Assembly: GCA_019314375.1 (NCBI GenBank)
Contig: JAFCZJ010000008.1
Span: 1 to 60,646, forward strand
Source of the DNA: Deltaproteobacteria bacterium
Lineage (GTDB): Bacteria > Myxococcota > B64-G9
Direction of reading: 5' to 3'
DNA length: 60,646 bases
Numbering within the stretch: the stretch's first letter is position 1; each line of letters opens with the position of its first letter. The notes under the pieces are model-generated. The model saw nothing but the letters and a program-made list of their open reading frames with translations. It made no database searches and was not told the origin of the DNA. Positions 24,249-33,413 of the stretch are shown here, one piece after another. A program made the translations under genes and the position numbers.

Positions 24249-24971
24249 TTGCTCACCTTACGATATTTGAAGACACTTCCATCCTATTTGAACGGATCTC
24301 TCAAGCAGACCTTGGCCACCCTGGAACCCCAGCGCAGTTTTTCTGATTCAGGTTTACCCTTGGCGGTCATCCCCGGCGCTTTTTGTACAAGCAGCGTCAT
24401 GAATCGGCTGGGCCAGCGATTTGAGGCGGCTGGCCGCAGGGTTTTGCCCTCGCCGAATTTTCCCTATTATCTTTCTGCCTTTGCCAACCTCTGTCCTTTG
24501 GAGCAGGCTGTTGATATTTATCTGAAGTGGTTGGATGGACTGGCGGATGTGGCGAACGTGGATCGCTTGGACGTGGTGGCCCATTCCAATGGGGGCCTGA
24601 TCGCCATGCTGGCCCAAGAGCGACTGGATCGGCATGAGGCGACGAGTCGGGTCCAAATGGAGCGAATGGTGACCATGGCTACGCCCTTCGGAGGTTTTCC
24701 GGGGGCTCGCGTTTTGGGCTGGCTGATTCCCTGTTGTCGCGATTTGGAGCAAGAGGGGCAAATCTTGCAGCGTGCGGCAAAGGCTGAGCAGCTGGTGGTG
24801 CATCAACTGGTATCGGCCGGGGATTCCCTGATCCCACCGGTCAACCAGGTGATGCCAGGGAAATCACGAACAGTGATGGATGGTTTTCAGCACATGGATT
24901 TTATCGTCGGAGCGGGGGACAAGATCGATCGGACAGCGGAGGCGATACTCAAATGGCTACCCTCGGAATGA
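24249..24971 (+). CDS. Alpha/beta-hydrolase, triacylglycerol-lipase-like
   Basis: A 240-residue alpha/beta-hydrolase. The nucleophile elbow is VVAHSNGGLIA (about residues 110-120, Ser in the GHSxGG-like site, here AHSNGG). An oxyanion-type segment PGAFCTSSVMNRL precedes it, later Asp is in SAGDSLIPP and His in FQHMDF, giving a plausible Ser-Asp-His triad. It resembles esterase/lipase relatives that act on membrane or storage lipids. No signal peptide is obvious. The start is taken at TTG 24249, 11 bases after GGAGG and downstream of a predicted promoter. It overlaps the next gene by 19 bases, an acyltransferase, so the pair may remodel acyl lipids together. Confidence 0.8.
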   Translation: MLTLRYLKTLPSYLNGSLKQTLATLEPQRSFSDSGLPLAVIPGAFCTSSVMNRLGQRFEAAGRRVLPSPNFPYYLSAFANLCPLEQAVDIYLKWLDGLADVANVDRLDVVAHSNGGLIAMLAQERLDRHEATSRVQMERMVTMATPFGGFPGARVLGWLIPCCRDLEQEGQILQRAAKAEQLVVHQLVSAGDSLIPPVNQVMPGKSRTVMDGFQHMDFIVGAGDKIDRTAEAILKWLPSE

Positions 24972-25870
24972 GAAGAAAAAAGAAACAAGTAAAGGAAACA
25001 GGCTCAGAGAGAAAGCCTGAGCGTCTCGGATCTTTGCGCTGGTTGAAATCCTTGATTGTGGACCCGGTGAATCCGGACGATGTGGATGGTTTTGATCCTC
25101 GCATGGTAAGCGCGATTCGTCCTTTTGCCGAAACCATGGCTCGGCATTATTTGCGTATGGAGATCAAGGGTTGGGAAAACATCCCGGACGGCCCGGCCTT
25201 GATGGTGGGCAACCACAATGCAGGCATTACGTTTTTGGAGACCTTTGGGTTGTTTTCTCGCTGGTACGATCATCGACCAGACGATATCCTGCACTGGCTG
25301 GTGCATGATGCCATGCTGGCCATGCCGGGATTGCGTACTTTTTTGTCTCGGGGCGGCTGTGTACGCGCTTCCCACAAGACGGCGGATATGGCCTTGGATT
25401 TGGGTCGCAAAGTCGCCGTTTTTCCCGGTGGCAACCTGGAGGCTTTCCGGCCCTATAAAGATCGCTACAAGATAGTCTTTGGTGGGCATAAGGGTTTTGT
25501 TCGCCTCGCTTATCGTCATGGGGTGCCCATCGTACCGATCGTGATCGTGGGCGGCCACGAGAGCTTCTTTGTGCTGCACGATGGCCGTCGGGTGGCCAAA
25601 ATGCTGGGGATTAAGCGGTTTTTGCGCTCGGACACCTGCCCCATTTTCGTTGGCTTGCCCTGGGGCATCGGCGTGGGGCCCATTTTCCACCTGCATCTGC
25701 CCACCAAAAGTCATATCCGAATTCTACCCCCCATTCAGGTGAAGGATTTTGGGAACGGCGAAGACGGGGATGAGGCAGCCATCGATGCCATCTATGAAGC
25801 GGTGACCAGCTCCATGCAGGCCATCATGGATGAAGTGGCGGCCGATCGGCGCTTTCCTGTCCTCGGCTAA
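24953..25870 (+). CDS. Lysophospholipid/diacylglycerol acyltransferase-like protein (PlsC/MGAT-type)
   Basis: A 305-residue glycerolipid acyltransferase. Motif I is GNHNAGITFLE (family NHxxxxD/E), FPGGNLEAFRP corresponds to the conserved FPEG-type motif III, and VPIVPIVIVGGHE to motif IV. The FPGGxxEA form is typical of MGAT-like bacterial members rather than classic PlsC. The N-terminus is very basic (RRKKKQ), fitting membrane-surface attachment; there is no clear transmembrane helix. The start is ATG 24953, ten bases after GGAGG; an alternative ATG at 24968 would overlap the upstream stop as ATGA. It is co-transcribed with the upstream hydrolase. Confidence 0.85.
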   Translation: MATLGMRRKKKQVKETGSERKPERLGSLRWLKSLIVDPVNPDDVDGFDPRMVSAIRPFAETMARHYLRMEIKGWENIPDGPALMVGNHNAGITFLETFGLFSRWYDHRPDDILHWLVHDAMLAMPGLRTFLSRGGCVRASHKTADMALDLGRKVAVFPGGNLEAFRPYKDRYKIVFGGHKGFVRLAYRHGVPIVPIVIVGGHESFFVLHDGRRVAKMLGIKRFLRSDTCPIFVGLPWGIGVGPIFHLHLPTKSHIRILPPIQVKDFGNGEDGDEAAIDAIYEAVTSSMQAIMDEVAADRRFPVLG

Positions 25871-25889
25871 CGGGCTCGGAGATCAGGTG

Positions 25890-26147
25890 TCAGGCGGTTG
25901 GGATTTGGGGCGGTAGGCCGCTCTCTTCGTGTACACGAATCAGATAGCCCAGAATCATCAGCGACGAAGCGTTCTCCATCTGTTTGGCCGGGTCGGCGTT
26001 CATGACTTGTTTGGCATATCCGAACATGATCGTGGCCAACTCCTCCCCGACCGTTTCGCCGATAATTTGCTGCAATCTGTTCGGTTGCATTTTGCTAAGG
26101 TCGTTTAAGAAGACCAGAGCCAGTTCTTTTTTGGAGGCGATGTCCAT
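25890..26147 (-). CDS. Small helical protein at the end of the chemosensory operon, 85 aa
   Basis: An 85-residue soluble, helical protein (MDIASKKELALVFLNDLSKM...) with no recognised domain. It follows the last receiver gene by 14 bases and is the final gene of the minus-strand chemosensory run, so it may be an accessory or a product-specific adaptor. The start is taken at ATG 26147, with AAGGA nine bases upstream; TTG at 26165 is an alternative and would leave the end of the receiver gene overlapping by four bases. It is read convergently with the acyltransferase gene. Confidence 0.65.
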   Translation of the reverse strand: MDIASKKELALVFLNDLSKMQPNRLQQIIGETVGEELATIMFGYAKQVMNADPAKQMENASSLMILGYLIRVHEESGLPPQIPTA

Positions 26148-26161
26148 CCGGACAAGTCCTT

Positions 26162-26545
26162 TCAAAATAGCATTTCTTCAGTCAGTTCATGGATGCGTTT
26201 GACGATTTCTTCAGGGCCTGCGCTCTTGCTGACAAAGCCATCCGCGCCGGAACGTTCAGCAAGATCCGCAAGCTCGCTTTCTTCCATGGTAGAGAAGAGC
26301 AGCACTGGCGTCGACCCGGTCTCCAGCTTTTTCTTGAGTACCCGACAGATGTCATCCCCTGAAATGTCCGGCATCTGAATATCGGTGAGGATGATTTGGG
26401 GCGGTTGCTCTTTGAGCCGTTGTTCGAATTCGACCAGCGAATTCGCTGTTGCGACATCGAATCCGGATTCTGATAGAGCCAGCGCCATCATATTCAGGAC
26501 AATTTCACTGTCGTCCAGGACCAAAATTCGAAGTTTCTCGGTCAT
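26162..26545 (-). CDS. Single-domain response regulator (CheY-like)
   Basis: A 127-residue stand-alone receiver: acidic pair in ILVLDDSE, phosphoacceptor Asp in IILTDIQMPD, Ser in LLFSTM and Lys in FVSKSAG, so all phosphorylation residues are present. There is no output domain. It begins eight bases after the cheR stop with AGGAGA before ATG 26545. As part of the chemosensory run it probably receives phosphate from the CheA kinase encoded upstream, acting on a motor, a polarity protein or as a phosphate sink. Confidence 0.9.
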   Translation of the reverse strand: MTEKLRILVLDDSEIVLNMMALALSESGFDVATANSLVEFEQRLKEQPPQIILTDIQMPDISGDDICRVLKKKLETGSTPVLLFSTMEESELADLAERSGADGFVSKSAGPEEIVKRIHELTEEMLF

Positions 26546-26553
26546 GCTTCTCC

Positions 26554-28065
26554 TCATCGCCGCGCGGCGGATCGATCGGTGGTCATTTTGGCCCGACAAG
26601 CGTTTTTGATCAAATCACAATTCAGGGGCAGGGCTGCTAGTTCAGGGTGAGCTGGAGCCAAGCCCCGGTCCATGACCGACAGGGCGTTGCGAAAGGCCCT
26701 CTGGGCCACCTGTTCTCGTCCAAGGCGAGAAATGATGAGGCCCTGGTAATAAAACCCCAAAGAAAAGTTTTTCTCCAGGTAGAGAAGGCGACGAAAATGC
26801 TCAGCCGCATCAAGGTCGAGTCCAAGCTGGAACAAAGTCAATCCTGCCAAGAACAAGGCATGTGGCTCGAGAGGATCTTTTTCCAGGATCATCGTCAACC
26901 AACTGCGCGCTTCTTCTAGCGCCCCACGATCGAGCGCCAAACGACCCAAGGCGATGCCGATTGTGTGTTCCGAAGGCCAGCGTTCGCGGGCTTCCAGTAA
27001 AAGGATGTTGGCATTATCCATTTCACCGGCCTGGCGGAAGGCCTCTGCCTTATCGATTTCTGAATCCAGGGTTGGGTCGGGCGTGAGCTCTGGCAACGAG
27101 GGATGCGAAGTCGTTTTCACTGTAACGGAGGGGCGCACCTCGATGCGTGGCCTGGGTGCAGGGACTGCACGTTTTTGGGTGCTGTTTCCGTTTTCATTGC
27201 GGCGATAGATGAAGGCTTCGCCTCCTTGTTCGAGACTGAAGCCTTCACTGAGTTGAAAGAGAGACTCACAGGCCCCGAGAAAGAGACTGCCCCCAGGATG
27301 CAGGTTTCGGTGGAAACGCTTGGCGATCGCGCGGATGGTGGAGCGGCTGAAGTAGATGAGTACGTTGCGACAGAAGATGATGCTCCAATCCTCATCATCC
27401 ATTCGGGGATAGGGCACGTCCACCAGATTGTGTCTGCGAAAGCTGACGTAGCGGCGAAGGCTTCTGCTGATCCGATGGAGACCAGCGCCCGCCGGTTCGA
27501 AGAAGCGTCTTTCCTCCTCGGTCAATCCGATTAGCTTTTTATTCGGAAAGATTGCCGTCTGGGCTTCTTGCAGGGCCACAGTGGACAGGTCGGTGCCAAG
27601 AATCTGGGCCTGTTCCGACGAGATGCCACAACGCATTAAGGCCAAGGCCAGGCTGTAAACTTCTTGTCCGGTGGAGCAGCCCGCGCTCCATATACGAATC
27701 GGCCCCCCCTTCCGGGCCAGCTCGGGCAAGATGCGTTTTTCCAGCAGTTCAAAATGAGGCCTGTCGCGGAAGAACGAGGTTTTGTGTACCAGCAGCATGT
27801 TGCTCAGCTCCTGGAGCTCCGTTCCTCCAACCCCAGACTCTCTCAGCCGGGCTATGTAGTCGGTCACATTGTTTAAGTTTAGCTTCGCCATTCGACGCAT
27901 TACGCTGGCACTAAGAAAAGACTCTCGACTTCCATCGGATTGCAGGCCGGTGTTGCGGCTCACCAGTTTGCGTAATTTTTCAATTTCGTCATGGTTCGGG
28001 GGCGTCAGGTTTTTCCAGTTGGACGTGACGGCCGTCTGAACCGCGCTTTTGCCGAAAGGGCTCAC
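26554..28065 (-). CDS. cheR: CheR-type chemoreceptor methyltransferase with C-terminal TPR domain
   Basis: A 503-residue protein. Residues about 25-290 are a CheR domain: helical N-subdomain, SAM-binding IRIWSAGCSTGQEVYSLAL, RRHNLVDVPYP and WSIIFCRNVLIYFS. Residues about 345-470 hold TPR units (AEAFRQAGEMDNANILLLEA and following). It methylates glutamates of the chemoreceptor; TPR-CheR fusions occur in Frz-like and other alternative chemosensory systems, where the TPR part tunes interactions. The start is GTG 28065, overlapping the cheB stop (GTGA). The receptor gene is in the same run. Confidence 0.93.
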   Translation of the reverse strand: MSPFGKSAVQTAVTSNWKNLTPPNHDEIEKLRKLVSRNTGLQSDGSRESFLSASVMRRMAKLNLNNVTDYIARLRESGVGGTELQELSNMLLVHKTSFFRDRPHFELLEKRILPELARKGGPIRIWSAGCSTGQEVYSLALALMRCGISSEQAQILGTDLSTVALQEAQTAIFPNKKLIGLTEEERRFFEPAGAGLHRISRSLRRYVSFRRHNLVDVPYPRMDDEDWSIIFCRNVLIYFSRSTIRAIAKRFHRNLHPGGSLFLGACESLFQLSEGFSLEQGGEAFIYRRNENGNSTQKRAVPAPRPRIEVRPSVTVKTTSHPSLPELTPDPTLDSEIDKAEAFRQAGEMDNANILLLEARERWPSEHTIGIALGRLALDRGALEEARSWLTMILEKDPLEPHALFLAGLTLFQLGLDLDAAEHFRRLLYLEKNFSLGFYYQGLIISRLGREQVAQRAFRNALSVMDRGLAPAHPELAALPLNCDLIKNACRAKMTTDRSAARR

Positions 28066-29099
28066 GAAGTCGATCTCATGGCCTGGGTTAGGCCAGCGAT
28101 ATCCAGGGTGACTTCCACCGCGCCGATTTCCACGGCAGAACGGGGCATGCCATAGATTAAGCAGCTGTCTTCGTTTTGAGCGAGGCAGGTGGCACCGGCC
28201 TCGCGCATGCTCAGCAGTCCATCCGCGCCATCCGCGCCCATGCCGGTGAGTATGATGCCCAGGGCCTCCGGCCCGAAGATCTGAGCCACGGATTGGAACA
28301 TGGGGGTGGCGGACGGCCGGTGATTCCTAATGGGCGGTGCCGTGGAAAGGCTGATTCGCTTGGCCGTCGCCAGGTTGAGATGATGTCCGGCCGGGGCCAC
28401 ATAGACACAACCCGGCTCTAAGACCTCGTCGGCTTGAGCGACCTTCGCGTGGACCGCGATTTCACTGCCCAGCCAGCGTGTGAACCCATCGAAGAAGCCA
28501 TCCGGCAAATGCTGGGTCAGCAAGAGGGGATGCGGAAAATCCCGCGGCAGGGGTGCCAGCATTTCCACCAGGGCTTTGGGGCCACCGGTGGATGCGGCGA
28601 TGGCCACCACTCGGATCTTCTTTCCGGTTTTGCTGGTGAGGCTTTTCGCAGATTGCGTAGGCCTGTCTTTTCGTTTTCGGTGACGAACGACACGGATACC
28701 CGCCAAGAGTCGAAGTTTTTCGACGAGGCGATTCATGTCGGCTGAGCCAAGCTCGGGTTTTCGAACCAAGTCCAAGGCCCCGGCGGTGATGGCGCGGAAG
28801 GTCTGGTCCACGCCCTCCAAGACCGGCACGCTGGTGACCACCAGGATGGGTATGGGCTGAGTGGACATGATTTCTTCGATGGTGGTGAATCCATTGATGC
28901 CGGGCATCTGGATGTCCATGGTGATGATGTCAGGCTGCAATTTGGCGTTCAGGGCCAAGGCCTCCTTCCCGCTGGAGGCGATGCCGACTACCTGCATGTC
29001 GGGCTCTGGGTTGATCGCAGAACTGATGAGTTCTTGACAGATCAAAGAGTCGTCCACCACCAAGACACGAATCACCTTGCGTTTGTGATTCGAGTTCAT
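28062..29099 (-). CDS. cheB: CheB protein-glutamate methylesterase/deamidase with receiver domain
   Basis: A 345-residue protein. The N-terminal receiver has DD in VLVVDDSL, Asp in IITMDIQMPG and Lys in LVRKPEL. The C-terminal methylesterase has the catalytic Ser in AIAASTGGPKAL (about residue 165), His in LLTQHLPDGFF and Asp in ILTGMGADGADG. It removes receptor methyl groups when phosphorylated, opposing CheR. It overlaps both cheA (ATGA) and cheR (GTGA), so the three are translationally coupled. Confidence 0.95.
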   Translation of the reverse strand: MNSNHKRKVIRVLVVDDSLICQELISSAINPEPDMQVVGIASSGKEALALNAKLQPDIITMDIQMPGINGFTTIEEIMSTQPIPILVVTSVPVLEGVDQTFRAITAGALDLVRKPELGSADMNRLVEKLRLLAGIRVVRHRKRKDRPTQSAKSLTSKTGKKIRVVAIAASTGGPKALVEMLAPLPRDFPHPLLLTQHLPDGFFDGFTRWLGSEIAVHAKVAQADEVLEPGCVYVAPAGHHLNLATAKRISLSTAPPIRNHRPSATPMFQSVAQIFGPEALGIILTGMGADGADGLLSMREAGATCLAQNEDSCLIYGMPRSAVEIGAVEVTLDIAGLTQAMRSTS

Positions 29100-31336
29100 G
29101 TTTCTTGGCCCTGGGAGGGGTTGTTCTGTGGATCTGGGTCGTCTTCGTTTTCTGTTTCGGTTTCTGTTTCTAATGGCAGGTCGGGCAGGAAGTTGGACAC
29201 CAGGTCGATGAAGGCCTGGCTGCCGAATTCGCTCTTGACGATGTATCCGTCCGCCCCGGCTTCCATGCCCCGCCGTTTGTCTTCGTCGCTGGCCAGGGTG
29301 GTCACCAGAATCACCGGCAAGTGCTCGGTGGCTTCTTCTTGTTTGATGCGCCGGGTTAATTCCAGACCGTCCATGTTGGGCATTTCGACATCCGAAACCA
29401 CCACGTCGAATTCACGTTGCATCAACAGGTTCAGGGCCTCCACCCCGTCCCCGGCCTCTTCGACCAGCAGGCCGAAGGAGACCAGCACGCTGCGCTCCAG
29501 TTCGCGAGTGATGATTGAATCTTCGACCAACAAGACCCGATGTTGCTGCTCGGTTTGATCTGTTTGGCTTGTGAAAAACGCCATGGGTGCATGTACTCGA
29601 CCCGCTAGCGAGATGAGTTCTCCCGCGTGAAGCAACAAGACAAGCGAACCATCCTCAAGGGTGGCGGCACCAGAGACGCTTTGAATTTTGGACAGGTAGG
29701 GACTGAATGGCTTAATGGTCAACTCCTGTTCGCCAATCAGTTCATCGACCAACAAGGCGATGCGACGATCTCCATGCTCCAACAACAAGACGGGTGTGTG
29801 CTCATTATCGGAACGAGCCGCTCCCAATCGCAACAGTTCGTTGGCATGGGCGGCACTGATGGTGCCTTCGGGCACGGTCAGGGCTCTGCCCCCGGATGTT
29901 TCCAGCAAGGACTGCGTCGAAATGCGCTCTACCCGCCGAACGAAGGTGGCCAGCAGGGCGAAGGTTTGACCTGCCGCCTTGAACATTACGACTCGGGCGA
30001 TGGCTACCGTGGTGGGCAGCTCAATGGAGAATCGGGTGCCTTGGCCAGGGGTGGAGTCCACATAGATGGCACCGCCCAGGTCCTGAAGTCGGGCCCGCAC
30101 CACGTCCATGCCGACGCCGCGGCCTGATAACTCAGTCGTCTTTTCTGCGGTCGAGAATCCTGGGGCAAAGATCAGCTCGATGGATTCCTGGTTTGTCAGG
30201 GTTTCAAATTCGTGGTTTTTGATGACGCCTTTGCGCAGGGCGATTTTCCGAATCTGTCCAGGATCGATGCCTCGGCCGTCGTCTTCAACCTCAATGCGGA
30301 TGCGATCGTTGACTACCTGAGCGCGCAGCCACAAGCTACCGCGTTCAGATTTGTTTTGCCCCAAACGCCTGGGGCCTTTCTCCAGCCCATGATCGATGGC
30401 ATTGCGAATGAGATGCAGGAGCATGTCGCCCAGTGCATCCAGGATGCTGCGGTCCACCATGGTGGTCTCGCCCTCGATTCGCACTTGGAGCTGCTTGCCT
30501 ACTGCCCGGGCGAGATCTCGGGCCGCCGAAGAGTAGACATTGAACAAGGTCGTGATGGGCAGGAGACGGATTTGGCGAACCTGATCCAGGACCAGATCCA
30601 ATTCGGTGGCCATGGTCAAGGTGCGTTCGCGATATTCGCGATGGAAGGCTGCCAGATCACGGTCCAGGCTCTGCAGCGAATTCATCAGCATGTCGGCATC
30701 CAGCACCTTGCGCTTGTCTCTGGACTGATGAGGACTTGCGTGGCTTCGCAGGCGAGTGATGCCTTTACCCAGATCCTGAATTTGTAAATAGGTGCTGAAC
30801 AGATCGCTGATCGAGTCACTCAATCGGTCCAGATCCTGACCGCTGATGCGCACCATGCTTGGTAATTCAAAGGAGGAGGAATCCGAGTCCGCTGAGCTGG
30901 TGGTCTGTTTTTTGGACGGATCTTTTTTCGGTTTGGGTTTTTTTGCGGCAGGCTTGGGGGCTTTGCCCTCTAAAGCGGCGGTGATGCGATGGCAGATGGG
31001 TTCCGGATCGGGAGAAGCACCCTGCCCCGCGATGGCGGCCACCGAATCCAAGACCTCAAAGAAGACCTCGCGAAGTTGGGGCAGTTGGCGAAACTTGTCT
31101 TCTCTTGTCAGCTTGACGGCGTCTTCGAGCGCATGCACAACCTGTCCGGCCGCCGCGAAGCCCATCATGCGGGATTCGCCTTTCAGGGTATGCAACTCGC
31201 GCATTAGCGCGTCAGCAATCGCCTCGTCTGCTCCCTCGATCAGCTTTTCATACTGGTCGCTGAGAGTCCGGCTGCGTTCGTAGACAACCTGCCTGAATTT
31301 TTCTAAGAAGGTTGCTCTTATTTTGTCCGCATCCAT
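29096..31336 (-). CDS. cheA: Hybrid chemotaxis histidine kinase CheA with C-terminal receiver
   Basis: A 746-residue cytoplasmic kinase. Hpt domain at 1-105 with phospho-His in LHTLKGESRMMG; Lys/Pro-rich linker; dimerisation helices about 165-270; ATPase domain with HLIRNAIDHGLE (N box), DDGRGIDPGQI (G1) and LSGRGVGMDVV (G2); CheW-like domain about 440-590; and a complete receiver at about 610-735 (VLLVEDSIITRE, VVVSDVEMP, ILVTTLA, YIVKSE). There is no P2 domain. Kinase-receiver fusion is seen in FrzE and related alternative chemosensory systems. It overlaps cheB by four bases and starts 31 bases after a single receiver gene. Confidence 0.95.
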   Translation of the reverse strand: MDADKIRATFLEKFRQVVYERSRTLSDQYEKLIEGADEAIADALMRELHTLKGESRMMGFAAAGQVVHALEDAVKLTREDKFRQLPQLREVFFEVLDSVAAIAGQGASPDPEPICHRITAALEGKAPKPAAKKPKPKKDPSKKQTTSSADSDSSSFELPSMVRISGQDLDRLSDSISDLFSTYLQIQDLGKGITRLRSHASPHQSRDKRKVLDADMLMNSLQSLDRDLAAFHREYRERTLTMATELDLVLDQVRQIRLLPITTLFNVYSSAARDLARAVGKQLQVRIEGETTMVDRSILDALGDMLLHLIRNAIDHGLEKGPRRLGQNKSERGSLWLRAQVVNDRIRIEVEDDGRGIDPGQIRKIALRKGVIKNHEFETLTNQESIELIFAPGFSTAEKTTELSGRGVGMDVVRARLQDLGGAIYVDSTPGQGTRFSIELPTTVAIARVVMFKAAGQTFALLATFVRRVERISTQSLLETSGGRALTVPEGTISAAHANELLRLGAARSDNEHTPVLLLEHGDRRIALLVDELIGEQELTIKPFSPYLSKIQSVSGAATLEDGSLVLLLHAGELISLAGRVHAPMAFFTSQTDQTEQQHRVLLVEDSIITRELERSVLVSFGLLVEEAGDGVEALNLLMQREFDVVVSDVEMPNMDGLELTRRIKQEEATEHLPVILVTTLASDEDKRRGMEAGADGYIVKSEFGSQAFIDLVSNFLPDLPLETETETENEDDPDPQNNPSQGQET

Positions 31337-31367
31337 GCGGGTCGCCCGTTCTTCTCGCTGCGCCGAA

Positions 31368-31742
31368 TCAGTCGCCGGCCAGTACTTGCTCGACTTCGCT
31401 CATGAGCCGTTCAATACCCCATCCCTTGGAAATGAATCCGTCTGCACCACAGGCCTCCGCTCGTCGCTCCAGGGCCCGGATGTCGATGTCAGAGTAGAGA
31501 TAGATGGGTACGTCTTCCAATCCCCTGGCCTCTCGGAAAAAGCTCAGGGCGGAGTCACCCGTCATTTCCGGCATGTTGATGTCCATCAGGATCATGTCAG
31601 GTTTGCTTTGCTCCAATTCGGCATTCAAGGCTTCCCAGCGCGCCAGGGCACGTACCTTGTATCCTGCGGTCTGCAAGGCGGCTGAAACCATCGACAAGAT
31701 CAGCTCGCTATCGTCCACCAGAAAAATAGTGCGTTCAGACAT
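31368..31742 (-). CDS. Single-domain response regulator
   Basis: A 124-residue stand-alone receiver: IFLVDDSE, phosphoacceptor Asp in MILMDINMPE, Ser in YLYSDID and Lys in FISKGWG. All catalytic residues are present. It starts one base after the PilZ-receiver stop (TGACATG) and precedes cheA, so it is likely a direct CheA substrate. No output domain is attached; a CheY-like switch or phosphate-sink role is inferred. Confidence 0.9.
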   Translation of the reverse strand: MSERTIFLVDDSELILSMVSAALQTAGYKVRALARWEALNAELEQSKPDMILMDINMPEMTGDSALSFFREARGLEDVPIYLYSDIDIRALERRAEACGADGFISKGWGIERLMSEVEQVLAGD

Positions 31743-31743
31743 G

Positions 31744-32538
31744 TCAGTGCTCCTTGCGGCTGGGCAGGCTCAGCAATTTTTGCATGGACTCGAACAATTG
31801 GTGGAAAACAACAGGCTTGTCCAGGAAGAGGTCGGCACCCTCTGCATAGACCGTTCTTCGCACTTCGTCGCCGCCGACGCTGACCACGATGACGGGCATG
31901 CTCTTCATGCTTTCGTCGTGGCGAATGTGGTTGATGAGTTGCTGTCCGTCCATCACCGGCATGAAGAAGTCGACGATGGCCATGTCAAAGTGGGCGGATT
32001 GCATTTGTTCCCAGGCGACTTGCCCGTTTTCTGCTTCCTGTACCTCCAGGCTTCTGGTGGTGCCCAACTTGGCTTTATGGAACTTCTTGACGGCGAAGCG
32101 CAGCATTTCACGGACGAGCGGGTTGTCCTCAACCACGATGACGCGAAAAGAGTCGGGCACGGGCGTATCTTTTTTCTCTGTGGCCTCATATGCCTCCGCA
32201 TTGAGCTTGGTCACCAGTTCGCGGATTCGATCAGCCTGATCTTGACTGTCAAATTCAAAGGCCACCCCGATGCCTTCTGGATTGTCGTCGCTTACGCTTT
32301 CTCCACTACGTCGCCATTGAACCTTGGCTCGACAGCGGATGGGATCGAGCAGGCCGGGAAAAGAGATGTCGAAAGTGAGCTCCTCTCCTGCCTCGAAACG
32401 TTTGTTGGTCGCAATGAACAAACCACTCTCGCTCGCGTTGCCCGTGTAGTCGGCGAGGAAATCCTCACTACTCGGGTAGTCGACTTTGAGGATGAGCTCG
32501 ATGCGTGGATGCTTTCGATTGTCCCTTTGTCCCGCCAT
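31744..32538 (-). CDS. PilZ-receiver protein, intact c-di-GMP motif and intact receiver
   Basis: A 264-residue protein joining an N-terminal PilZ domain (1-110) to a receiver (130-255). PilZ c-di-GMP residues are present: RxxxR in RKHPR and NxSxxG in NASESG; the family resembles the PilZ paralogues abundant in Myxococcus. The receiver has ED in VIVVEDNP, Asp in MAIVDFFMPVMDG, Ser in VVSVGG and Lys in LFLDKPV, all intact. It could combine a c-di-GMP signal with phosphorylation by CheA. It sits between the short CheW-like gene (15 bases) and the receiver gene (1 base). Confidence 0.9.
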   Translation of the reverse strand: MAGQRDNRKHPRIELILKVDYPSSEDFLADYTGNASESGLFIATNKRFEAGEELTFDISFPGLLDPIRCRAKVQWRRSGESVSDDNPEGIGVAFEFDSQDQADRIRELVTKLNAEAYEATEKKDTPVPDSFRVIVVEDNPLVREMLRFAVKKFHKAKLGTTRSLEVQEAENGQVAWEQMQSAHFDMAIVDFFMPVMDGQQLINHIRHDESMKSMPVIVVSVGGDEVRRTVYAEGADLFLDKPVVFHQLFESMQKLLSLPSRKEH

Positions 32539-32553
32539 TGATTTGTTCCTCGC

Positions 32554-32934
32554 TCAGGATGGTTCTGGCTTCAAGGTTGCCAGTTTTTTAAGGTTCAGTA
32601 CATGGATGATGCCGTATTCCGGATCGACGGTGATGCCGCTGATGGCGGGTACCTCCATCCAGTCTGCCAGGGCCCGCGGGACAGGGTGGACGAGGTGTTG
32701 GTTGATCATTCGGGACGAAATGTCATCGACCCGGATTCCGAACGGGCCCTTTTGGGTCTCTACGACGAGGACTCGTCGTCCCGAGTGAGCGGCCAGCCCC
32801 AGCATAGGCCCCAAGTCGATGGCATCGGTCCAGTCCTTGGATTCGATGGAATGCAGGCCCTCGACCACCGCGCCGAAATGAGTACCGCCCACGTCAAAGA
32901 TGATTAGCTTTTTTTTTGTCGCTTCCTGCTCCAT
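32554..32934 (-). CDS. Short CheW-like adaptor
   Basis: A 126-residue protein with the CheW fold pattern (LIIFDVGGTHFGAVVEG, PFGIRVDDISSRM, HVLNLKKL). It is shorter than a normal CheW (about 150) and diverged, so it may be a second coupling protein or an arrest-type variant. The start is ATG 32934, two bases after the stop of the upstream cheW; further upstream codons in frame lie inside that gene. Confidence 0.78.
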   Translation of the reverse strand: MEQEATKKKLIIFDVGGTHFGAVVEGLHSIESKDWTDAIDLGPMLGLAAHSGRRVLVVETQKGPFGIRVDDISSRMINQHLVHPVPRALADWMEVPAISGITVDPEYGIIHVLNLKKLATLKPEPS

Positions 32935-32936
32935 GT

Positions 32937-33413
32937 TTACCCAGCCTGCACCCGGTCCCGGGATTGCTCCAAAAGGGCCTTGGTGTCCAAGAGCACAATC
33001 AAGAGGTCTTCCCGTTTGACCTGGGCCTTGCTGCAATCGCGCAAGGTTTTTGGGAGGTGACTCATGGTTTCCTCCAGGGCGCGGGTTTCGATTTCCTCCA
33101 TCCCGATAATGCGATCGCAAGCAATGCCGAAGGAGATGTCACCCACGCCCAGGATGATAAGGCGCGTGCGAGCATCCTTACTTTCCTGCTCAATGCCGAA
33201 ATATCCGATGAGATCGATGACCGGGATCACCTTGCCTCGGGCGCTGATGACGCCTTCAACCCAATCGGGGGTGAAGGGCACGCGGGTTATGTTCGCGACG
33301 GACAGGACTTCTAAGACGGTGGAGGGCGGAAGTCCGAAGGCTTGCTTGCCGATGGCAAAGATGAAGGACAGTTGGGATTCTTTTTTGCCCGTTTTTTCTT
33401 TTGATTCGCTCAT
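32937..33413 (-). CDS. cheW: CheW coupling protein
   Basis: A 158-residue adaptor that links chemoreceptor to CheA. The canonical CheW pattern is visible: FIFAIGKQAFGLPPSTVLEV, ITRVPFTPDWVEGVISARG, KVIPVIDLIGYFG and GVGDISFGIACDRI. The start overlaps the chemoreceptor stop (ATGA), so receptor and adaptor are translationally coupled. A Lys/Glu-rich N-terminal stretch of about 12 residues precedes the domain. Confidence 0.94.
   Translation of the reverse strand: MSESKEKTGKKESQLSFIFAIGKQAFGLPPSTVLEVLSVANITRVPFTPDWVEGVISARGKVIPVIDLIGYFGIEQESKDARTRLIILGVGDISFGIACDRIIGMEEIETRALEETMSHLPKTLRDCSKAQVKREDLLIVLLDTKALLEQSRDRVQAG

Noticed and set aside
27103-27534. Small plus-strand frames inside cheR
   Set aside because: They are antisense to conserved CheR motifs and have no coding signal.
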